The position numbers were made by a program, and so were the translations under genes. Source: Providencia huaxiensis (GTDB lineage: Bacteria > Pseudomonadota > Gammaproteobacteria > Enterobacterales > Enterobacteriaceae). From it: DNA of 64,000 nucleotides. The stretch is taken from contig NZ_CP031123.2 of NCBI RefSeq assembly GCF_002843235.3, positions 1,984,001 to 2,048,000 of the forward strand. The letters are read 5' to 3'. The notes under the pieces are model-generated. The model was not told the origin of the DNA. It worked only from the letters and a program-made list of their open reading frames with translations, and ran no database searches. Positions 9,265-19,349 of the stretch are shown piece by piece (within the stretch, counting starts at the first letter, position 1; each line of letters starts with the position of its first letter).

Positions 9265-9612
9265 CTAAGCACTATAAAAACCAGAAGAAAGTTCTGCAAT
9301 AGCAACACCTGAAGCTTTTAAACGGCACATAGCGGCTAACTCATCATTAGCATGAATGAATAGGCAAATTTCTTTCTGCCACTCTAAGATCGCATTAGCA
9401 ATTTGCATGTCTGATAATGATTCAGATAATTGCTGCATTGCAATACAGTCTGTCGCACAGTCATGGCTAAGTAATTTCAGCCCCACAAGCTTATCGCTAT
9501 CGACATCATTCATAGGTACAACTTCAACATCTGTACCTTTTTTGCCTGATAACCAGCGGTAGCTTTGCGGTAGCCTGTGCACCACCGAAAGACCTAATTT
9601 TTCCACAAACAT
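9265..9612 (-). CDS. yejG: YejG family protein
   Basis: The 115-residue protein aligns with E. coli YejG (114 aa): LSVVHRLPQSYRW, a central VGLKLLS and C-terminal MCRLKASGVAIAE. The molecular function is unknown; some reports link YejG to aminoglycoside susceptibility. In E. coli it sits next to bcr, as here. No signal peptide or membrane segment is visible, so it is likely cytosolic. Confidence 0.85.
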   Translation of the reverse strand: MFVEKLGLSVVHRLPQSYRWLSGKKGTDVEVVPMNDVDSDKLVGLKLLSHDCATDCIAMQQLSESLSDMQIANAILEWQKEICLFIHANDELAAMCRLKASGVAIAELSSGFYSA

Positions 9613-10234
9613 ATCCTATTGAAACATTTTAGTATTTTGCCAAGTATTGATATTTACTTTCTTACTTGACCTAACACCGGCTTAAGCCAATCATTCATCG
9701 TTCAAACCGAACTTTTAGTTATCTAAAAAGTAACATTAATGTTAAATATCGAACCTTAAATATAACATTAAAAAAACAAAATGTCGTTAAATTTTTGTGA
9801 CACAAATCATTGCATATTCATTTTAATAGTAAATATATTAAAATTTAAACTAATTTTGATCTTCAAGCTCAACATCCAGCTCAAAATACTTAACTTTTTT
9901 TTACATTTCTGAAATGAAAATAGTAAAAAAGAGTTTATTCTTGAAGTTAAACCAAATTTTTATTAATGAATAATGTTGCAATGCACATTAAATCATAAAA
10001 CATAAATTTAACAAATCCAGCCCTAATGATAATTGATTTAGATCATTTTTTAGCAAAAATTTTAAATACCCTGCGTTACTACTCGATTTTATCGAGCAAT
10101 AATCCTCTATCTCTTATAGATAAAATGAATGATATGGAGAAGTAACTAGAACATGCTTTATTTGATTAGATATTAAAGAAGAGAATTACATGTTCTCAGC
10201 TTCATCCTTGAAACTTGAAAACATATGACATGAC
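9613..10234. other. 622-bp intergenic region between yejG and bcr
   Basis: This AT-rich stretch has no clear gene. It contains an FNR-like site (10033-10046), a TAAATA -10 candidate at 10063-10068, a short hairpin CTCGATTTTATCGAG (10082-10096), and tiny plus-strand ORFs at 10125 (6 codons) and 10190-10228 (12 codons). All point away from yejG and towards the 3' end of bcr. Confidence 0.4.
10033..10046 (+). promoter_or_regulatory. FNR-like site
   Basis: TTGATTTAGATCAT matches 9 of 10 defined positions of TTGAT-N4-ATCAA. A -10-like TAAATA lies about 17 bp further on the plus strand. No conventional gene is downstream on that strand. Confidence 0.45.
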
Positions 10235-11419
10235 TTACTTTGTTTTTTTGGCCAATAATACAAACAACATTGAAAATGCAACGCAAGCGACCATTGAACC
10301 GACCATTGGCCATGCGCTCTGCGCAGGTATTAGTGATAATAACGTTCCAACGAGCGCACCAATCGAAAACCTGATTGTGCCTGCCAATGAAGAAACCGTT
10401 CCTGCAATATGTGGATAATTATCTAAGATCACGGCCATTGCATTCGAAGTGATCATCGCTATGCCACTGACATAAATGGCAACACCGATTACCAGTGTCC
10501 AAAAATCTAGCGCAAAGGCTGTTGTCATTAGCAACCACAATCCCATCACGAATTGAATAATAATACCAAAGTAAAGCATTTTTTCTGCACCAAAATGCCT
10601 AACATAGCGGCTATTTATTGTCGTCATAATAAATAGGAAGATAATATTGATACCAAAATAGTAGCCAAAATTCTGTGGAGACACCCCGTTCAAATCGATA
10701 TACACAAAAGCGCCTGCATTTAAGAATGAAAACATCCCTGCAAAGGAAAATGAACTCGCTAATATGTAGAACAGTACCTGTCTTGCCCTAAATAAAGTGG
10801 CAAACTGCCTTAATGTTGTACCAATATGAAACTTCTGCCTTTTAGCTACGGGTAATGTTTCCCGCACAAAACAGCTCACTAAAACGACAGCGATAACCGC
10901 TGCAATGGCGATGCTCCAAAAAATTGCATGCCATGAGAACCAACGCATTAACTCTCCCCCTAAAATAGGGGCTAGCAACGGTGCTATTGTCATCACTAAT
11001 ACAACAAAAGACATACTTCTTGAAAATTCATCACGGGTAAACATATCCCGCATAAGCGCGTTAATCACAACACTTGCAGCGGCAGCGGCAAAACCATGTA
11101 AGAAACGCAACCAAATCAGTGAATCAATCGATTCAGTGATAGCACAGGCCGCTGAAGCGATTGCAAAAACGACGACACCACCTAAAATAACGGGTTTACG
11201 CCCAATGCTATCTGCCATCGGACCATAAAATAATTGTCCTATAGCAAAACCAAAAATGTAGCTATTGAGCGTCATCTGAATGCGCCCTTCATCTACATTA
11301 AAATAATGCATCATCGTCGGAAAGCTTGGTAGGTACATGTCGATAGCCAATGGCATTAGCATCGATAATAAACCTAGAATTAATATCAGCCCCAAATAGG
11401 ATGAACGCTGCTGTTGCAC
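10235..11419 (-). CDS. bcr: Bcr/CflA-family multidrug efflux MFS transporter
   Basis: The 394-residue protein has 12 predicted membrane segments and the Bcr/CflA signatures: LPLAIDMYLPSFPTM at the N-terminus, GPMADSIGRKPVILGG (MFS motif A) and LRFLHGFAAAAASVV. E. coli Bcr exports bicyclomycin, sulfonamides and L-cysteine. Its start lies 3 bp after the rsuA stop, so the two genes form an rsuA-bcr operon as in E. coli. Confidence 0.9.
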   Translation of the reverse strand: MQQQRSSYLGLILILGLLSMLMPLAIDMYLPSFPTMMHYFNVDEGRIQMTLNSYIFGFAIGQLFYGPMADSIGRKPVILGGVVVFAIASAACAITESIDSLIWLRFLHGFAAAAASVVINALMRDMFTRDEFSRSMSFVVLVMTIAPLLAPILGGELMRWFSWHAIFWSIAIAAVIAVVLVSCFVRETLPVAKRQKFHIGTTLRQFATLFRARQVLFYILASSFSFAGMFSFLNAGAFVYIDLNGVSPQNFGYYFGINIIFLFIMTTINSRYVRHFGAEKMLYFGIIIQFVMGLWLLMTTAFALDFWTLVIGVAIYVSGIAMITSNAMAVILDNYPHIAGTVSSLAGTIRFSIGALVGTLLSLIPAQSAWPMVGSMVACVAFSMLFVLLAKKTK

Positions 11420-11422
11420 TCT

Positions 11423-12145
11423 TTAAACTCCTGCTGTTTTTTTACGTGGTACATTAATACTGTTGATCTCTTCTTCCGTCAGTGGGCGGTATTCTCCTGG
11501 TTCAAGCGTCTCATCTAGCCAAATTTCGCCAACGCGCTCACGATGTAGCCCACAAACATGGTTTCCTACTGCAGCAAACATGCGTTTTACTTGATGATAG
11601 CGCCCTTCACTAATCGTCAATCGGACATCTCTAGGGCTAATAATTTCCAGTTTCGCCGGTTTAGTTGGGTGTTTTTCCCCGTTAAGCATAACGCCCTTAG
11701 CAAACTGCTCGGCAACATCATTGGCGATGTCGTCACTCAATTGAACTCGGTATGTTTTTTCACAGTGATGCTTCGGTGAAGTAATGCGATGTGACCATTG
11801 ACCATCATCAGTCAATAACACAAGACCCGTTGTATCGATATCTAAACGCCCTGCTGAATGCAGTTTTTGTGCAAGAGGCTCATCAATAAAAAAAAGAATT
11901 GTTGGATGTGTTGGGTCATCTGTTGAGCAAATATAGCCTTGCGGTTTATGTAACATAAAATAACGCGGCCCAGTAACTTGTACGAGGACATTACCATCAT
12001 AAGCGACTTCATGGTCAATCGTAACTTGAAAGGCACCTGATTTAACGATTTCATCGTCAACTGTTACAAGCCCTGCGCGCAATTCTCGCGCTACCAAACT
12101 TCGGCTTATCCCTAATTGCTGGGACAAAAATTTATCCAGTCGCAT
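11423..12145 (-). CDS. rsuA: 16S rRNA pseudouridine(516) synthase RsuA
   Basis: RsuA isomerises U516 of 16S rRNA. The 240-residue protein has an S4 RNA-binding domain (residues 1-50, [16 protein letters not shown]). The catalytic domain carries nucleophile Asp102 in [11 protein letters not shown], with KTYRV and [11 protein letters not shown] further on. E. coli RsuA is 231 aa with the same Asp102; a C-terminal tail of about ten residues is extra here. It is the first gene of rsuA-bcr, with a near-perfect CRP site in its upstream region. Confidence 0.93.
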   Translation of the reverse strand: MRLDKFLSQQLGISRSLVARELRAGLVTVDDEIVKSGAFQVTIDHEVAYDGNVLVQVTGPRYFMLHKPQGYICSTDDPTHPTILFFIDEPLAQKLHSAGRLDIDTTGLVLLTDDGQWSHRITSPKHHCEKTYRVQLSDDIANDVAEQFAKGVMLNGEKHPTKPAKLEIISPRDVRLTISEGRYHQVKRMFAAVGNHVCGLHRERVGEIWLDETLEPGEYRPLTEEEINSINVPRKKTAGV

Positions 12146-12222
12146 AGATTCTCTTAACTTGATGGAATGCCAGTGAAGCGTACAATAACGCTCAACTGTC
12201 AGAATATAGAGTGAAAGGTTGT

Positions 12223-12238
12223 TGTGATTGTTATCACA
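12223..12238. promoter_or_regulatory. Consensus CRP-binding site between rsuA and radD
   Basis: TGTGATTGTTATCACA is a perfect TGTGA-N6-TCACA dyad in the 223-bp region between divergent rsuA and radD. It could serve either promoter; it is 78 bp from the rsuA start and 131 bp from radD. Confidence 0.7.
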
Positions 12239-12368
12239 TTATTCATTATAACAATAACCCCTGTGAAGTGATAGTTTCCCTGAAGCTACAGGCATCTTTA
12301 GACAGACTCATCGTTTTAAATTAAATTTAACGTCATTCACCTGACTGAATTACATAATACTGAATAAT

Positions 12369-14126
12369 ATGTCTTTTATTTTACGCCCTTACCAACAAGA
12401 AGCTGTCGATGCGACAGTGAGTTATTTCCGTAAGCAGACTCACCCTGCCGTGATTGTCTTGCCAACTGGCGCAGGTAAAAGCTTAGTGATTGCCGAATTG
12501 GCCCGACTCGCTCGAGGACGAGTACTGGTAGTAGCGCATGTAAAAGAATTAGTTGAACAGAACCATGCTAAGTACCTCGCATATGGCCTGCAAGCTGATA
12601 TTTTTGCAGCAGGATTGAATCGCAAAGAGTCTCAAAGCAAAGTCGTTTTCGGCAGTGTGCAATCCGTTGCTCGCAATCTTAAAGCATTTGACGCACATTT
12701 TTCCCTAGTAATTATTGATGAGTGCCACCGTATAAGTTTGAATGATAAGAGCCAATACCAACAGATTATTCAAGTTTTACAAGCAAATAACCCTTCATTA
12801 CGTATTTTAGGCTTAACAGCCACCCCCTACCGCCTCAACAGTGGCTGGATTTACCAATACCATTACCATGGCATGGTACGCGGTGATGAAAATTGTTTTT
12901 TCCGTGAGTGCATCTATGAATTACCACTACATTATATGATTAAAAACAAGTTCTTAGTCCCGCCTGAACGGCTTGACATGCCTGTTTTACAATATGATTT
13001 TAGCCAGGTTTCACTTACATCATCGGGTATTTTTAACGAACAAGAACTTAATTTGTCGTTAAAAAAACAACAACGCATTACACCTAAAATTATTGAGCAA
13101 GTTATTGAATATGCAGCACCTTTGCAAGGCTGTATGATCTTTGCTGCAACGGTCGAACATGCAAAAGAAATTTTGGGCTATTTACCTCAGGGTCGTGCTG
13201 CATTAGTGACAGCTGAAACCCCGGCTGCTGATAGGCAATCAATTATTAAGCAATTTAAAAACAAAGAACTACATTATCTCGTTAACGTTTCAGTGTTAAC
13301 AACCGGGTTTGATGCTCCTCATGTGGATGTGATTGCTATTTTGCGACCAACAGAGTCAGTGAGTTTATACCAACAAATTGTTGGTCGAGGATTACGCCTT
13401 TCTGAGGGAAAAACACGCTGTTTAATCTTAGATTATGCAGGGAATCCACATGACCTATTTCGACCAGAGGTGGGCTCAAGTAAACCGAATTCAACCAGTG
13501 TGCCGGTACAAGTTTTCTGCCCATTGTGCCAATTTGCGAATATTTTTTGGGGAAAATGCACCTCTGATGGCCAAATTATTGAACACTTTGGCCGGCGTTG
13601 CCAAGGCTGGGAAGAAGACGAAAATGGGCAGAAACAGCAATGTGAATTCCGTTTTCGCTTTAAGCAATGCCCACACTGTGGCGCTGAAAACGATATAGCC
13701 GCTCGTCGCTGCCAAAAATGCCAAGAGGTGCTTACCGACCCTGACGATATGTTAAAAGCCGCATTAAAACTTAAAGATGCATTGATCATTCGTTGCGGGG
13801 GAATGCAATTTATCACAGGGAATGATGCCAAAGGCGAATGGATTAAAATCAACTATTATGATGAAGATGGAACCTGTGTTTCAGAACGTTTTCGCCTAGC
13901 AACTCCTGCGCAAAAACGCGTGTTTGAATACCGTTTTTTACGGGAGCATCAACGTGCCCCAGGTGTTCCATTTAAGTGGAATAATGCAAATGATATATTA
14001 TTGCAGCAATCTTTATTACGATATCCCCAATTTATTGTCGCTCGCAAAAAAGAACGTTTCTGGGAAATTCGAGAGAAAATCTTCAATTATCAAGGGCGTT
14101 TTCGCGTTGCAGATCCCCTATCGTAA
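12369..14126 (+). CDS. radD: RadD (YejH) superfamily 2 DNA repair helicase
   Basis: RadD is an ATPase that helps RecA-dependent strand exchange and double-strand-break repair. The 585-residue length equals E. coli RadD within one residue. Motif I is LPTGAGKS (near residue 37), motif II is IDECHR and motif III is LTATPYR; motif VI is [13 protein letters not shown]. After the helicase core a cysteine-rich zinc-binding region (CPLC, later CPHC and CQKC pairs, roughly 380-460) is retained. It is monocistronic and upstream of rplY, as in E. coli. Confidence 0.94.
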   Translation: MSFILRPYQQEAVDATVSYFRKQTHPAVIVLPTGAGKSLVIAELARLARGRVLVVAHVKELVEQNHAKYLAYGLQADIFAAGLNRKESQSKVVFGSVQSVARNLKAFDAHFSLVIIDECHRISLNDKSQYQQIIQVLQANNPSLRILGLTATPYRLNSGWIYQYHYHGMVRGDENCFFRECIYELPLHYMIKNKFLVPPERLDMPVLQYDFSQVSLTSSGIFNEQELNLSLKKQQRITPKIIEQVIEYAAPLQGCMIFAATVEHAKEILGYLPQGRAALVTAETPAADRQSIIKQFKNKELHYLVNVSVLTTGFDAPHVDVIAILRPTESVSLYQQIVGRGLRLSEGKTRCLILDYAGNPHDLFRPEVGSSKPNSTSVPVQVFCPLCQFANIFWGKCTSDGQIIEHFGRRCQGWEEDENGQKQQCEFRFRFKQCPHCGAENDIAARRCQKCQEVLTDPDDMLKAALKLKDALIIRCGGMQFITGNDAKGEWIKINYYDEDGTCVSERFRLATPAQKRVFEYRFLREHQRAPGVPFKWNNANDILLQQSLLRYPQFIVARKKERFWEIREKIFNYQGRFRVADPLS

Positions 14127-14189
14127 AGCGAAAATGATCATAATGATTGCTGGATGACGGATTTTTCGTTAAAATGCCGCCCGCCTTCC

Positions 14190-14292
14190 GATATCTTGTT
14201 CTCTGAATGAAGTATCCCTAGGCCAAATCTCGAACCTGCTGCTGGGTCGCCTGTAGCAGGAATTTATATTTTCTTTTTATAGAGAAATAGTA
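14190..14292 (+). ncRNA. rplY leader, candidate L25 autoregulatory element
   Basis: The untranslated leader contains a clear stem CCTGCT/AGCAGG (14235-14240 and 14255-14260) just upstream of the rplY ribosome binding region. Autogenous control of rplY through a structured leader is described in gammaproteobacteria. The boundaries here are approximate and assigned by position. Confidence 0.45.
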
Positions 14293-14574
14293 ATGTTAAC
14301 TATCAATGCAATTGAACGTAAAGAGCAGGGTAAGGGTGCGAGCCGCCGCCTGCGCAGAGATAACCAGCTTCCAGCTATCGTTTACGGTGGCAACCAAGAA
14401 GCAATCTCTGTAACTCTTAACCACGATGAAATCATCAACCAAGAAAGCAAAGCAGAATTTTACGAAGTTCTGAATCTGGTTATCGATGGTAAAGAAACAA
14501 AAGTAAAAGTTCAGGCTGTTCAACGTCACCCATTTAAGCCAAAAGTGACGCACATTGACTTCCTGCGCGCTTAA
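14293..14574 (+). CDS. rplY: 50S ribosomal protein L25
   Basis: L25 binds 5S rRNA in the large subunit. The 93-residue product is the short enterobacterial form (94 aa in E. coli) without the CTC extension. It carries the typical [12 protein letters not shown] start, LPAIVYGG and [17 protein letters not shown] end. A strong bidirectional terminator lies 44 bp downstream. Confidence 0.97.
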   Translation: MLTINAIERKEQGKGASRRLRRDNQLPAIVYGGNQEAISVTLNHDEIINQESKAEFYEVLNLVIDGKETKVKVQAVQRHPFKPKVTHIDFLRA

Positions 14575-14617
14575 TTAAAGCCCACAGCCGAGCTTTAGAA
14601 TTTTCGGGACGCCGAGT

Positions 14618-14645
14618 AAATAACGCCGCAATTGCGGCGTTATTT
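14618..14645. terminator. Bidirectional terminator between rplY and yejK
   Basis: A perfect palindrome pairs AAATAACGCCGC with GCGGCGTTATTT around an AATT loop, with AT-rich flanks, between two convergent genes. Confidence 0.85.
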
Positions 14646-14670
14646 ATTTCTAGCGATTCAACACCATAAC

Positions 14671-15672
14671 TTATTTAGTACCACGGCGTTGTAATTGGTC
14701 CCGCAAATTAGGTGGTGTGCCGCGAATGGTTAACGTATCAGTGACAGGATCCCAAAAGATACGCTCCCCCATGAGCATCGCATCAAAGCTAATCGTGATC
14801 CCTCCACCACTCCCCGAAAACTTCGTTAATTGTTTTAACGTTCCTCTATCGGCAGGGAAACTTTCTTCGAGTTGATAATCATTTTGGCGAGCGAAATCAT
14901 CGAAGCTTTGTTCTTCCACCATTGGTAACTCTTTTGCCAATGCTTCTAACTCAATTTCTTCACCTGATTGTAATTGCTCCGTGCAATAGCTATGCACTTG
15001 CTGGCGATAAGCTTGACGAGTATTTTTATCCATCTGAGCATTGTCACAAAAATCATCAAGTGCTTGAACTAAGCCTTTATTTTGAACTTTTGCATTTAGC
15101 CCTTCAGACGCAGCTAAAAAATCCATAAAGAAGTCAGAGACTTTTCGTCCTACTCTACCTTTTAAAAAGGTTAAATAGCGTTTTGACTCTGGATTGGTTT
15201 CCCATTCGGTTAAATCAATACGAGCGACAATATCCGCATGAGGAATATCTAAATAATGAGTTGTGCCTAAATCTAATGATTCCGTGACAAACATGCTGTC
15301 ACAACTATTGAGCACTGCAATTAATAAGTATTCGACTGCAAGGTAACGGTATTGACAGAAAAGAACGACGCCCCCTTCAGCAAAAGGATATTTAGCTAAT
15401 TCATCTTTCAAGCGAACGGTCATCGCACGACTAAAACCTAAAAATTCGTCCTCACCTTTGCGCAATAGTTTTAATGCATCAGCAAGTTCACTTTCTTCGT
15501 TAAACTCACCAAATGCTTTACTTTTTGCACTATAGACGCGGTGTAACTCTGCCATCATGTCTTGTACGACACCATCTGCTGTTAATAAAGAATCCCGCAA
15601 CATCACCTCGAGGGTTTGTTCATCTCTTTTAATTAACTGGTGTAAAGCTATCTGGTTAATTTCCAGACTCAT
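14671..15672 (-). CDS. yejK: Nucleoid-associated protein YejK (NdpA)
   Basis: The 333-residue protein follows E. coli YejK (335 aa) from [19 protein letters not shown] to [18 protein letters not shown]. It is a spermidine nucleoid component of unknown detailed role. The ATG at 15672 is preceded by AAGGAG at good spacing; an upstream in-frame start has no homology support. It is divergent from yejL, as in E. coli. Confidence 0.94.
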   Translation of the reverse strand: MSLEINQIALHQLIKRDEQTLEVMLRDSLLTADGVVQDMMAELHRVYSAKSKAFGEFNEESELADALKLLRKGEDEFLGFSRAMTVRLKDELAKYPFAEGGVVLFCQYRYLAVEYLLIAVLNSCDSMFVTESLDLGTTHYLDIPHADIVARIDLTEWETNPESKRYLTFLKGRVGRKVSDFFMDFLAASEGLNAKVQNKGLVQALDDFCDNAQMDKNTRQAYRQQVHSYCTEQLQSGEEIELEALAKELPMVEEQSFDDFARQNDYQLEESFPADRGTLKQLTKFSGSGGGITISFDAMLMGERIFWDPVTDTLTIRGTPPNLRDQLQRRGTK

Positions 15673-15914
15673 TGTTGGCTCCTTCGAAATAGCAGAAATA
15701 ATGTTGCGCGTATTCAAACACTGATATTATTCCTCTGCAATAGAAACTATCATTTGTGCAAATTTTAACCCCACCCTGCTGAACTTATGCACACTTTACG
15801 AATCTGAATTAGCATTATTATCACTTAAACAAAAATTTGTTGCGAAGAAAGAAGAAAAACCAACTGTGATACGCTATGATATGTAGCTTTCATTAATTTA
15901 GGATGTCTCAATTT

Positions 15915-16142
15915 ATGCCACAATCATCTCGCTATAGTGATGAAAAAGTTGAAGGTTTACTTTCTGACCTTGTTAGTGTGTTAGAAAAAAACCACACCCC
16001 TGTTGACCTTTCCCTTATGGTGTTAGGTAACATGGTCACGAATCTGCTAAATACGTCGGTTGCACCTGCACAACGTAAAATGATTGCAGAATCATTCGCA
16101 AATGCATTACTTTCTTCTGTTAAAGAAGATAAATCACACTAA
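15915..16142 (+). CDS. yejL: YejL, UPF0352 family small protein
   Basis: The 75-residue product matches E. coli YejL (75 aa): [33 protein letters not shown] and a C-terminal SVKEDKSH. The function is unknown. I chose ATG at 15915 on homology; an in-frame ATG at 15903 would add four residues. The stop is 21 bp before the yejM start, so the two are co-transcribed. Confidence 0.9.
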   Translation: MPQSSRYSDEKVEGLLSDLVSVLEKNHTPVDLSLMVLGNMVTNLLNTSVAPAQRKMIAESFANALLSSVKEDKSH

Positions 16143-16163
16143 TTGATTAATGAAATAAACAGT

Positions 16164-17879
16164 ATGGTCACCCACCTGCGCTACCGTGACAAAGTCTCTA
16201 ACATGATTGGTTGGGGGCACTGGTTTGCACTATTCAATATACTGCTTAGCCTCGCGTTAAGTAGCAGCTACCTGTTTATTTTTGATTGGCCAGACACCCT
16301 AACTGGTCGAGTTTATGCCTTCGTCAGTTGGTTAGGTCACTTTAGCTTCGTGGTCTTTGCGGCCTACTTACTAATTATTTTTCCACTGACCTTTATTGTC
16401 ATGTCTCAGCGGTTGCTGAGGCTACTTTCTGTTGCCCTCGCGACTGCAGGGATAACCCTTTTAATTTTTGATATCCGTGTTTTTAGCCAGTTTGGTTTGC
16501 ATCTAACACCACAGGTTTGGGATTTAGTCATTAACCCCACAAAAGGCGAAATGGCTCGTGAATGGCAGCTGATGTTTATCGGTATCCCAATTATCTTTCT
16601 CGTTGAAATGTTATTTGCAACTTGGAGTTGGCAAAAACTGCGCAGCTTAAGCCGGCAAACCTTTGGTAAACCGCTTGCAGGTATTTTTATTGTGACTTTT
16701 ATTATGTCACACCTGATGTATGCATGGGCCGATGCGAATTTTTACCGCCCTATCACTATGCAGCGTTATAATTACCCATTATCACAACCGATGACCGCAC
16801 GGAAACTTCTTGATAGATATGGCTTATTGGATTTAACAGAACATCAAAATCGTGTCTTCCAGCAAGGTAGTCCGACCGCCCTTAAGTTGAATTACCCATT
16901 AAAACCATTAAGCTATTATGACCAAGGTTCAGGCTATAATTTATTATTATTAGTGGTTGATGACCTCGGTGATAAGTCACAACAAGATTCGATAAATGCC
17001 CTGAATGAGTTTAAATCAATCAGCACACAGTTTACCAACCATTATACAACTGGGTTACGTAACGATACCGCCTTGTTTGGTTTATTCTATGGGATTTCAT
17101 CGACTTACTTTGATAATATTCTTAATGGCCGCCATCCATCTAGCCTGATTGAAGCCCTTCAACATCAAGGGTATCAGTTTGGTTTATTCTCAACGGATGG
17201 CTTTAACTCTCCATTATTCAGGCAAGCTATTTTAGCCGATTACTCTTTGCCTGCCAAAACTGCAGATAACGATAGCTTGACCGTTTCTCAATGGAATAAT
17301 TGGTTAGATAACCTTAAAAATGGGTCGCCTTGGTTCTCGTTCCTTAACATTACTGGCACACCGGGTAGTGCAAAAACCAACGAGCAGATCAAACGTGTAA
17401 TGGCGGCATTGCAACGTGATAACCGGTTAGAAAATACTATTGTTATTGTGACTGCCAATTACAATAATCAAGGTAAATCAGAAAACGATTGGTTAGACGG
17501 CAAACACTTTAATCGAGATAACATGCAGGTGCCTCTATTTATTTACTGGCCGAATACCCCTGCGCAACAAATAGATAAACTGACTAGTCATCAAGATATA
17601 ATGACTACGCTAATGCAGCGTTTATTACATGTCACAAACCCACCAGATGATTACAGCCAAGGTGAAGACTTATTTAGTATTAAACGTACTTATCCATGGG
17701 TGATCACCGGTGATAACGACGATGTTGTGATTACCACTGACAATGCCACCCTTTATATGGATCAAAATGGTCAGTTTAATATCTATGATAAACAAGGTGC
17801 TATCGAGAAGAATGAAAAACCTGATTTAGCTGAGTTGTTGAAGATCTTTACTGAATTAAAGCGTTTTAATGAAAATTAA
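16164..17879 (+). CDS. yejM: YejM/PbgA/LapC, inner membrane regulator of LPS synthesis
   Basis: In E. coli this protein senses periplasmic-leaflet LPS and, with LapB, controls FtsH degradation of LpxC. The 571-residue product has five N-terminal membrane segments (about 20-195) and a periplasmic sulfatase-like domain (about 245-571) with VVDDLGD and GLFYGIS. Comparison with remembered E. coli YejM (586 aa) suggests a gap of about 15 residues after the WFSFLNI segment. The start ATG at 16164 gives the family N-terminus MVTHLRYRDKVS. Confidence 0.93.
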   Translation: MVTHLRYRDKVSNMIGWGHWFALFNILLSLALSSSYLFIFDWPDTLTGRVYAFVSWLGHFSFVVFAAYLLIIFPLTFIVMSQRLLRLLSVALATAGITLLIFDIRVFSQFGLHLTPQVWDLVINPTKGEMAREWQLMFIGIPIIFLVEMLFATWSWQKLRSLSRQTFGKPLAGIFIVTFIMSHLMYAWADANFYRPITMQRYNYPLSQPMTARKLLDRYGLLDLTEHQNRVFQQGSPTALKLNYPLKPLSYYDQGSGYNLLLLVVDDLGDKSQQDSINALNEFKSISTQFTNHYTTGLRNDTALFGLFYGISSTYFDNILNGRHPSSLIEALQHQGYQFGLFSTDGFNSPLFRQAILADYSLPAKTADNDSLTVSQWNNWLDNLKNGSPWFSFLNITGTPGSAKTNEQIKRVMAALQRDNRLENTIVIVTANYNNQGKSENDWLDGKHFNRDNMQVPLFIYWPNTPAQQIDKLTSHQDIMTTLMQRLLHVTNPPDDYSQGEDLFSIKRTYPWVITGDNDDVVITTDNATLYMDQNGQFNIYDKQGAIEKNEKPDLAELLKIFTELKRFNEN

Positions 17880-17953
17880 GTGCTTAAATATCAACCAGTC
17901 GCATCATGAGTCTATTGCTTTTAGAAGCAAATTGAGTAGTATAAATCAGAGTT

Positions 17954-18030
17954 CGGCATGTAGCGCAGCTTGGTAGCGCACCGTCATGGGGTGTCGGGGG
18001 TCGTAGGTTCAAATCCTATCATGCCGACCA
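17954..18030 (+). tRNA. proL: tRNA-Pro (GGG)
   Basis: The 77-nt cloverleaf has acceptor arms CGGCATG/CATGCCG, an encoded CCA and T-arm GGTTCAAATCC. The anticodon GGG is at 17988-17990. Its position after yejM is the same as E. coli proL. Confidence 0.96.
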
Positions 18031-18044
18031 ACTTATTCTAAGAA

Positions 18045-18071
18045 AACCAACCTGTTACGGTTGGTTTTTTT
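18045..18071 (+). terminator. Terminator after tRNA-Pro
   Basis: AACCAACC (18045-18052) pairs with GGTTGGTT (18059-18066), and a T-run continues to 18071. Confidence 0.85.
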
Positions 18072-18086
18072 GTGCCTGAAATTTTA

Positions 18087-18119
18087 GGTGGGTAAACGTC
18101 GGGTAAAAGTCAGGTAAAA
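18087..18119 (+). repeat. Three tandem 11-bp repeats next to tRNA-Pro, candidate integrase arm sites
   Basis: GGTAAA cores start at 18091, 18102 and 18113, exactly 11 bp apart. The units read GGTGGGTAAAC, GTCGGGTAAAA and GTCAGGTAAAA. Helically phased direct repeats just beyond a tRNA 3' end resemble the arm-type sites of tyrosine integrases. No integrase gene is present here. Confidence 0.5.
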
Positions 18120-18155
18120 ATCCGACATGGTTACATTAGCTTTTACCCTTCTTTT

Positions 18156-18309
18156 TTAGGATTTATCATCCTGCAGATCACCTTCAACAGCTTCCTGCTC
18201 TACCCTTTCCGCTTCCTCTGCTGCACGCTTAGCTTCTTCTTGCGCTAATCGCTCCGCTTCTAGCTTAGCGAGTCCTTCTGCTCCAGCTTGCTTTTGATTG
18301 TAGAGTGAG
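18156..18309 (-). pseudogene. C-terminal coiled-coil tail of an unidentified protein (remnant)
   Basis: The minus strand encodes an Ala/Glu-rich helical tail with the repeating LEAERLAQEEAKRAAEEAE pattern ending at a TAA. Upstream, the frame runs into the antisense of the truncated acetyltransferase and does not look like protein. This is best read as the last 45-50 residues of a lost gene, perhaps from a mobile element that used tRNA-Pro. The parent family is unknown. Confidence 0.35.
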
Positions 18310-18611
18310 TTGGATGGCATGTTTACACGAACAATATATTGGCGTATGGCGTAATAAACCAACGTTTTTTTGCTCATAGCTTCATTGAACTGCTTATGGT
18401 AAATCGCCAGTATCGTCGGCAAGGCCTTGGCCTCACTTTAATTAATAAACTAAAAATGCAGAGTAAATCCCAAAAGATTTTTACTTCTACAAATCAATCG
18501 AATACAGCAACTCAACACCTCTTAATAAAAGCTGGCTTTATTCCTAGTGGCTACATTGAAAATTTAGATGATAATGATCCCGAACTTATCTATTGCTATA
18601 TACCTGAGTAA
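18309..18611 (+). pseudogene. GNAT acetyltransferase lacking its N-terminal half
   Basis: The reading frame is open from a stop at 18306. From about 18324 it encodes ILAYGVINQRFFAHSFIELLMV, followed by the acetyl-CoA loop RRQGLGLTLI and a normal GNAT C-terminus (AGFIPSGYIENL). The first strands and helices of the fold are missing, and no good start codon or ribosome binding site is present. The break falls where the foreign-looking coiled-coil remnant ends, so a deletion joined the two. Confidence 0.7.
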
Positions 18612-18629
18612 AACCATCTACATAATGAA

Positions 18630-19163
18630 CTATAATAGCGTTTTATTCATCACAACCGTTTGTAAGATATGATTAAATTGCTGATACACTTCTTGAGCTA
18701 TCACTTCTGGATAGCTTAATACGCTAAGCTTATGTGGCTTATTTTTTGGGTAATAACTTGGGTGTGCGTGAGCATATTCGTTTTGCTGAAAACCGCAATG
18801 TTGATAAAAAGACCAACGTTTTTGACTCACATCATCAATAATAGGATCGATTTCTAGGATCACTTTGCCTACGTCATGACAAAACTGCTTTAATACCCTT
18901 TGCCCATAACCTTGCCCTCTTAATACAGGGGAAATAGCAAAGTGTTCAATATAATAATAATCTTCGATTTTCCAACACCCAATAAAACCAATGAAAATAT
19001 CATTTTCTTTGAAATTGAGTAAATAATAGTCACCATGATTTAATATTGCATCTCTTCCTTGATAGCTTCTTTGTTCATACAATGGAAAAGCTGTGTCATA
19101 CAACTGGTTAATCATTGCTATCGCTTGGCTATCTTCACTTGAAACTCTTAAAGCATATAACAT
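18630..19163 (-). CDS. GNAT-family N-acetyltransferase
   Basis: The 177-residue protein has a complete GNAT fold, with the acetyl-CoA binding motif HFAISPVLRGQGYGQRVL at about residues 73-90 and a C-terminal YQHCGFQQNEY. The substrate is unknown. The start ATG at 19163 has AAGGTGAG 10 nt upstream. It converges on the truncated GNAT gene but is not its missing half. Confidence 0.85.
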   Translation of the reverse strand: MLYALRVSSEDSQAIAMINQLYDTAFPLYEQRSYQGRDAILNHGDYYLLNFKENDIFIGFIGCWKIEDYYYIEHFAISPVLRGQGYGQRVLKQFCHDVGKVILEIDPIIDDVSQKRWSFYQHCGFQQNEYAHAHPSYYPKNKPHKLSVLSYPEVIAQEVYQQFNHILQTVVMNKTLL

Positions 19164-19349
19164 TTAATTGTAACTCACCTTCATAGAATATACTTTCTAG
19201 GATACCTATTTTAATTTTTCTGACAATTATTTTATCAAGCATCTATAATATTAACCTACTGTTTTAACTTGATATTATTTTTTCACTCTATTCACTGCTA
19301 AAAATATTTATGCCTCTATATTGACTTTTTTGCCTAATAGTTCTAAAAA

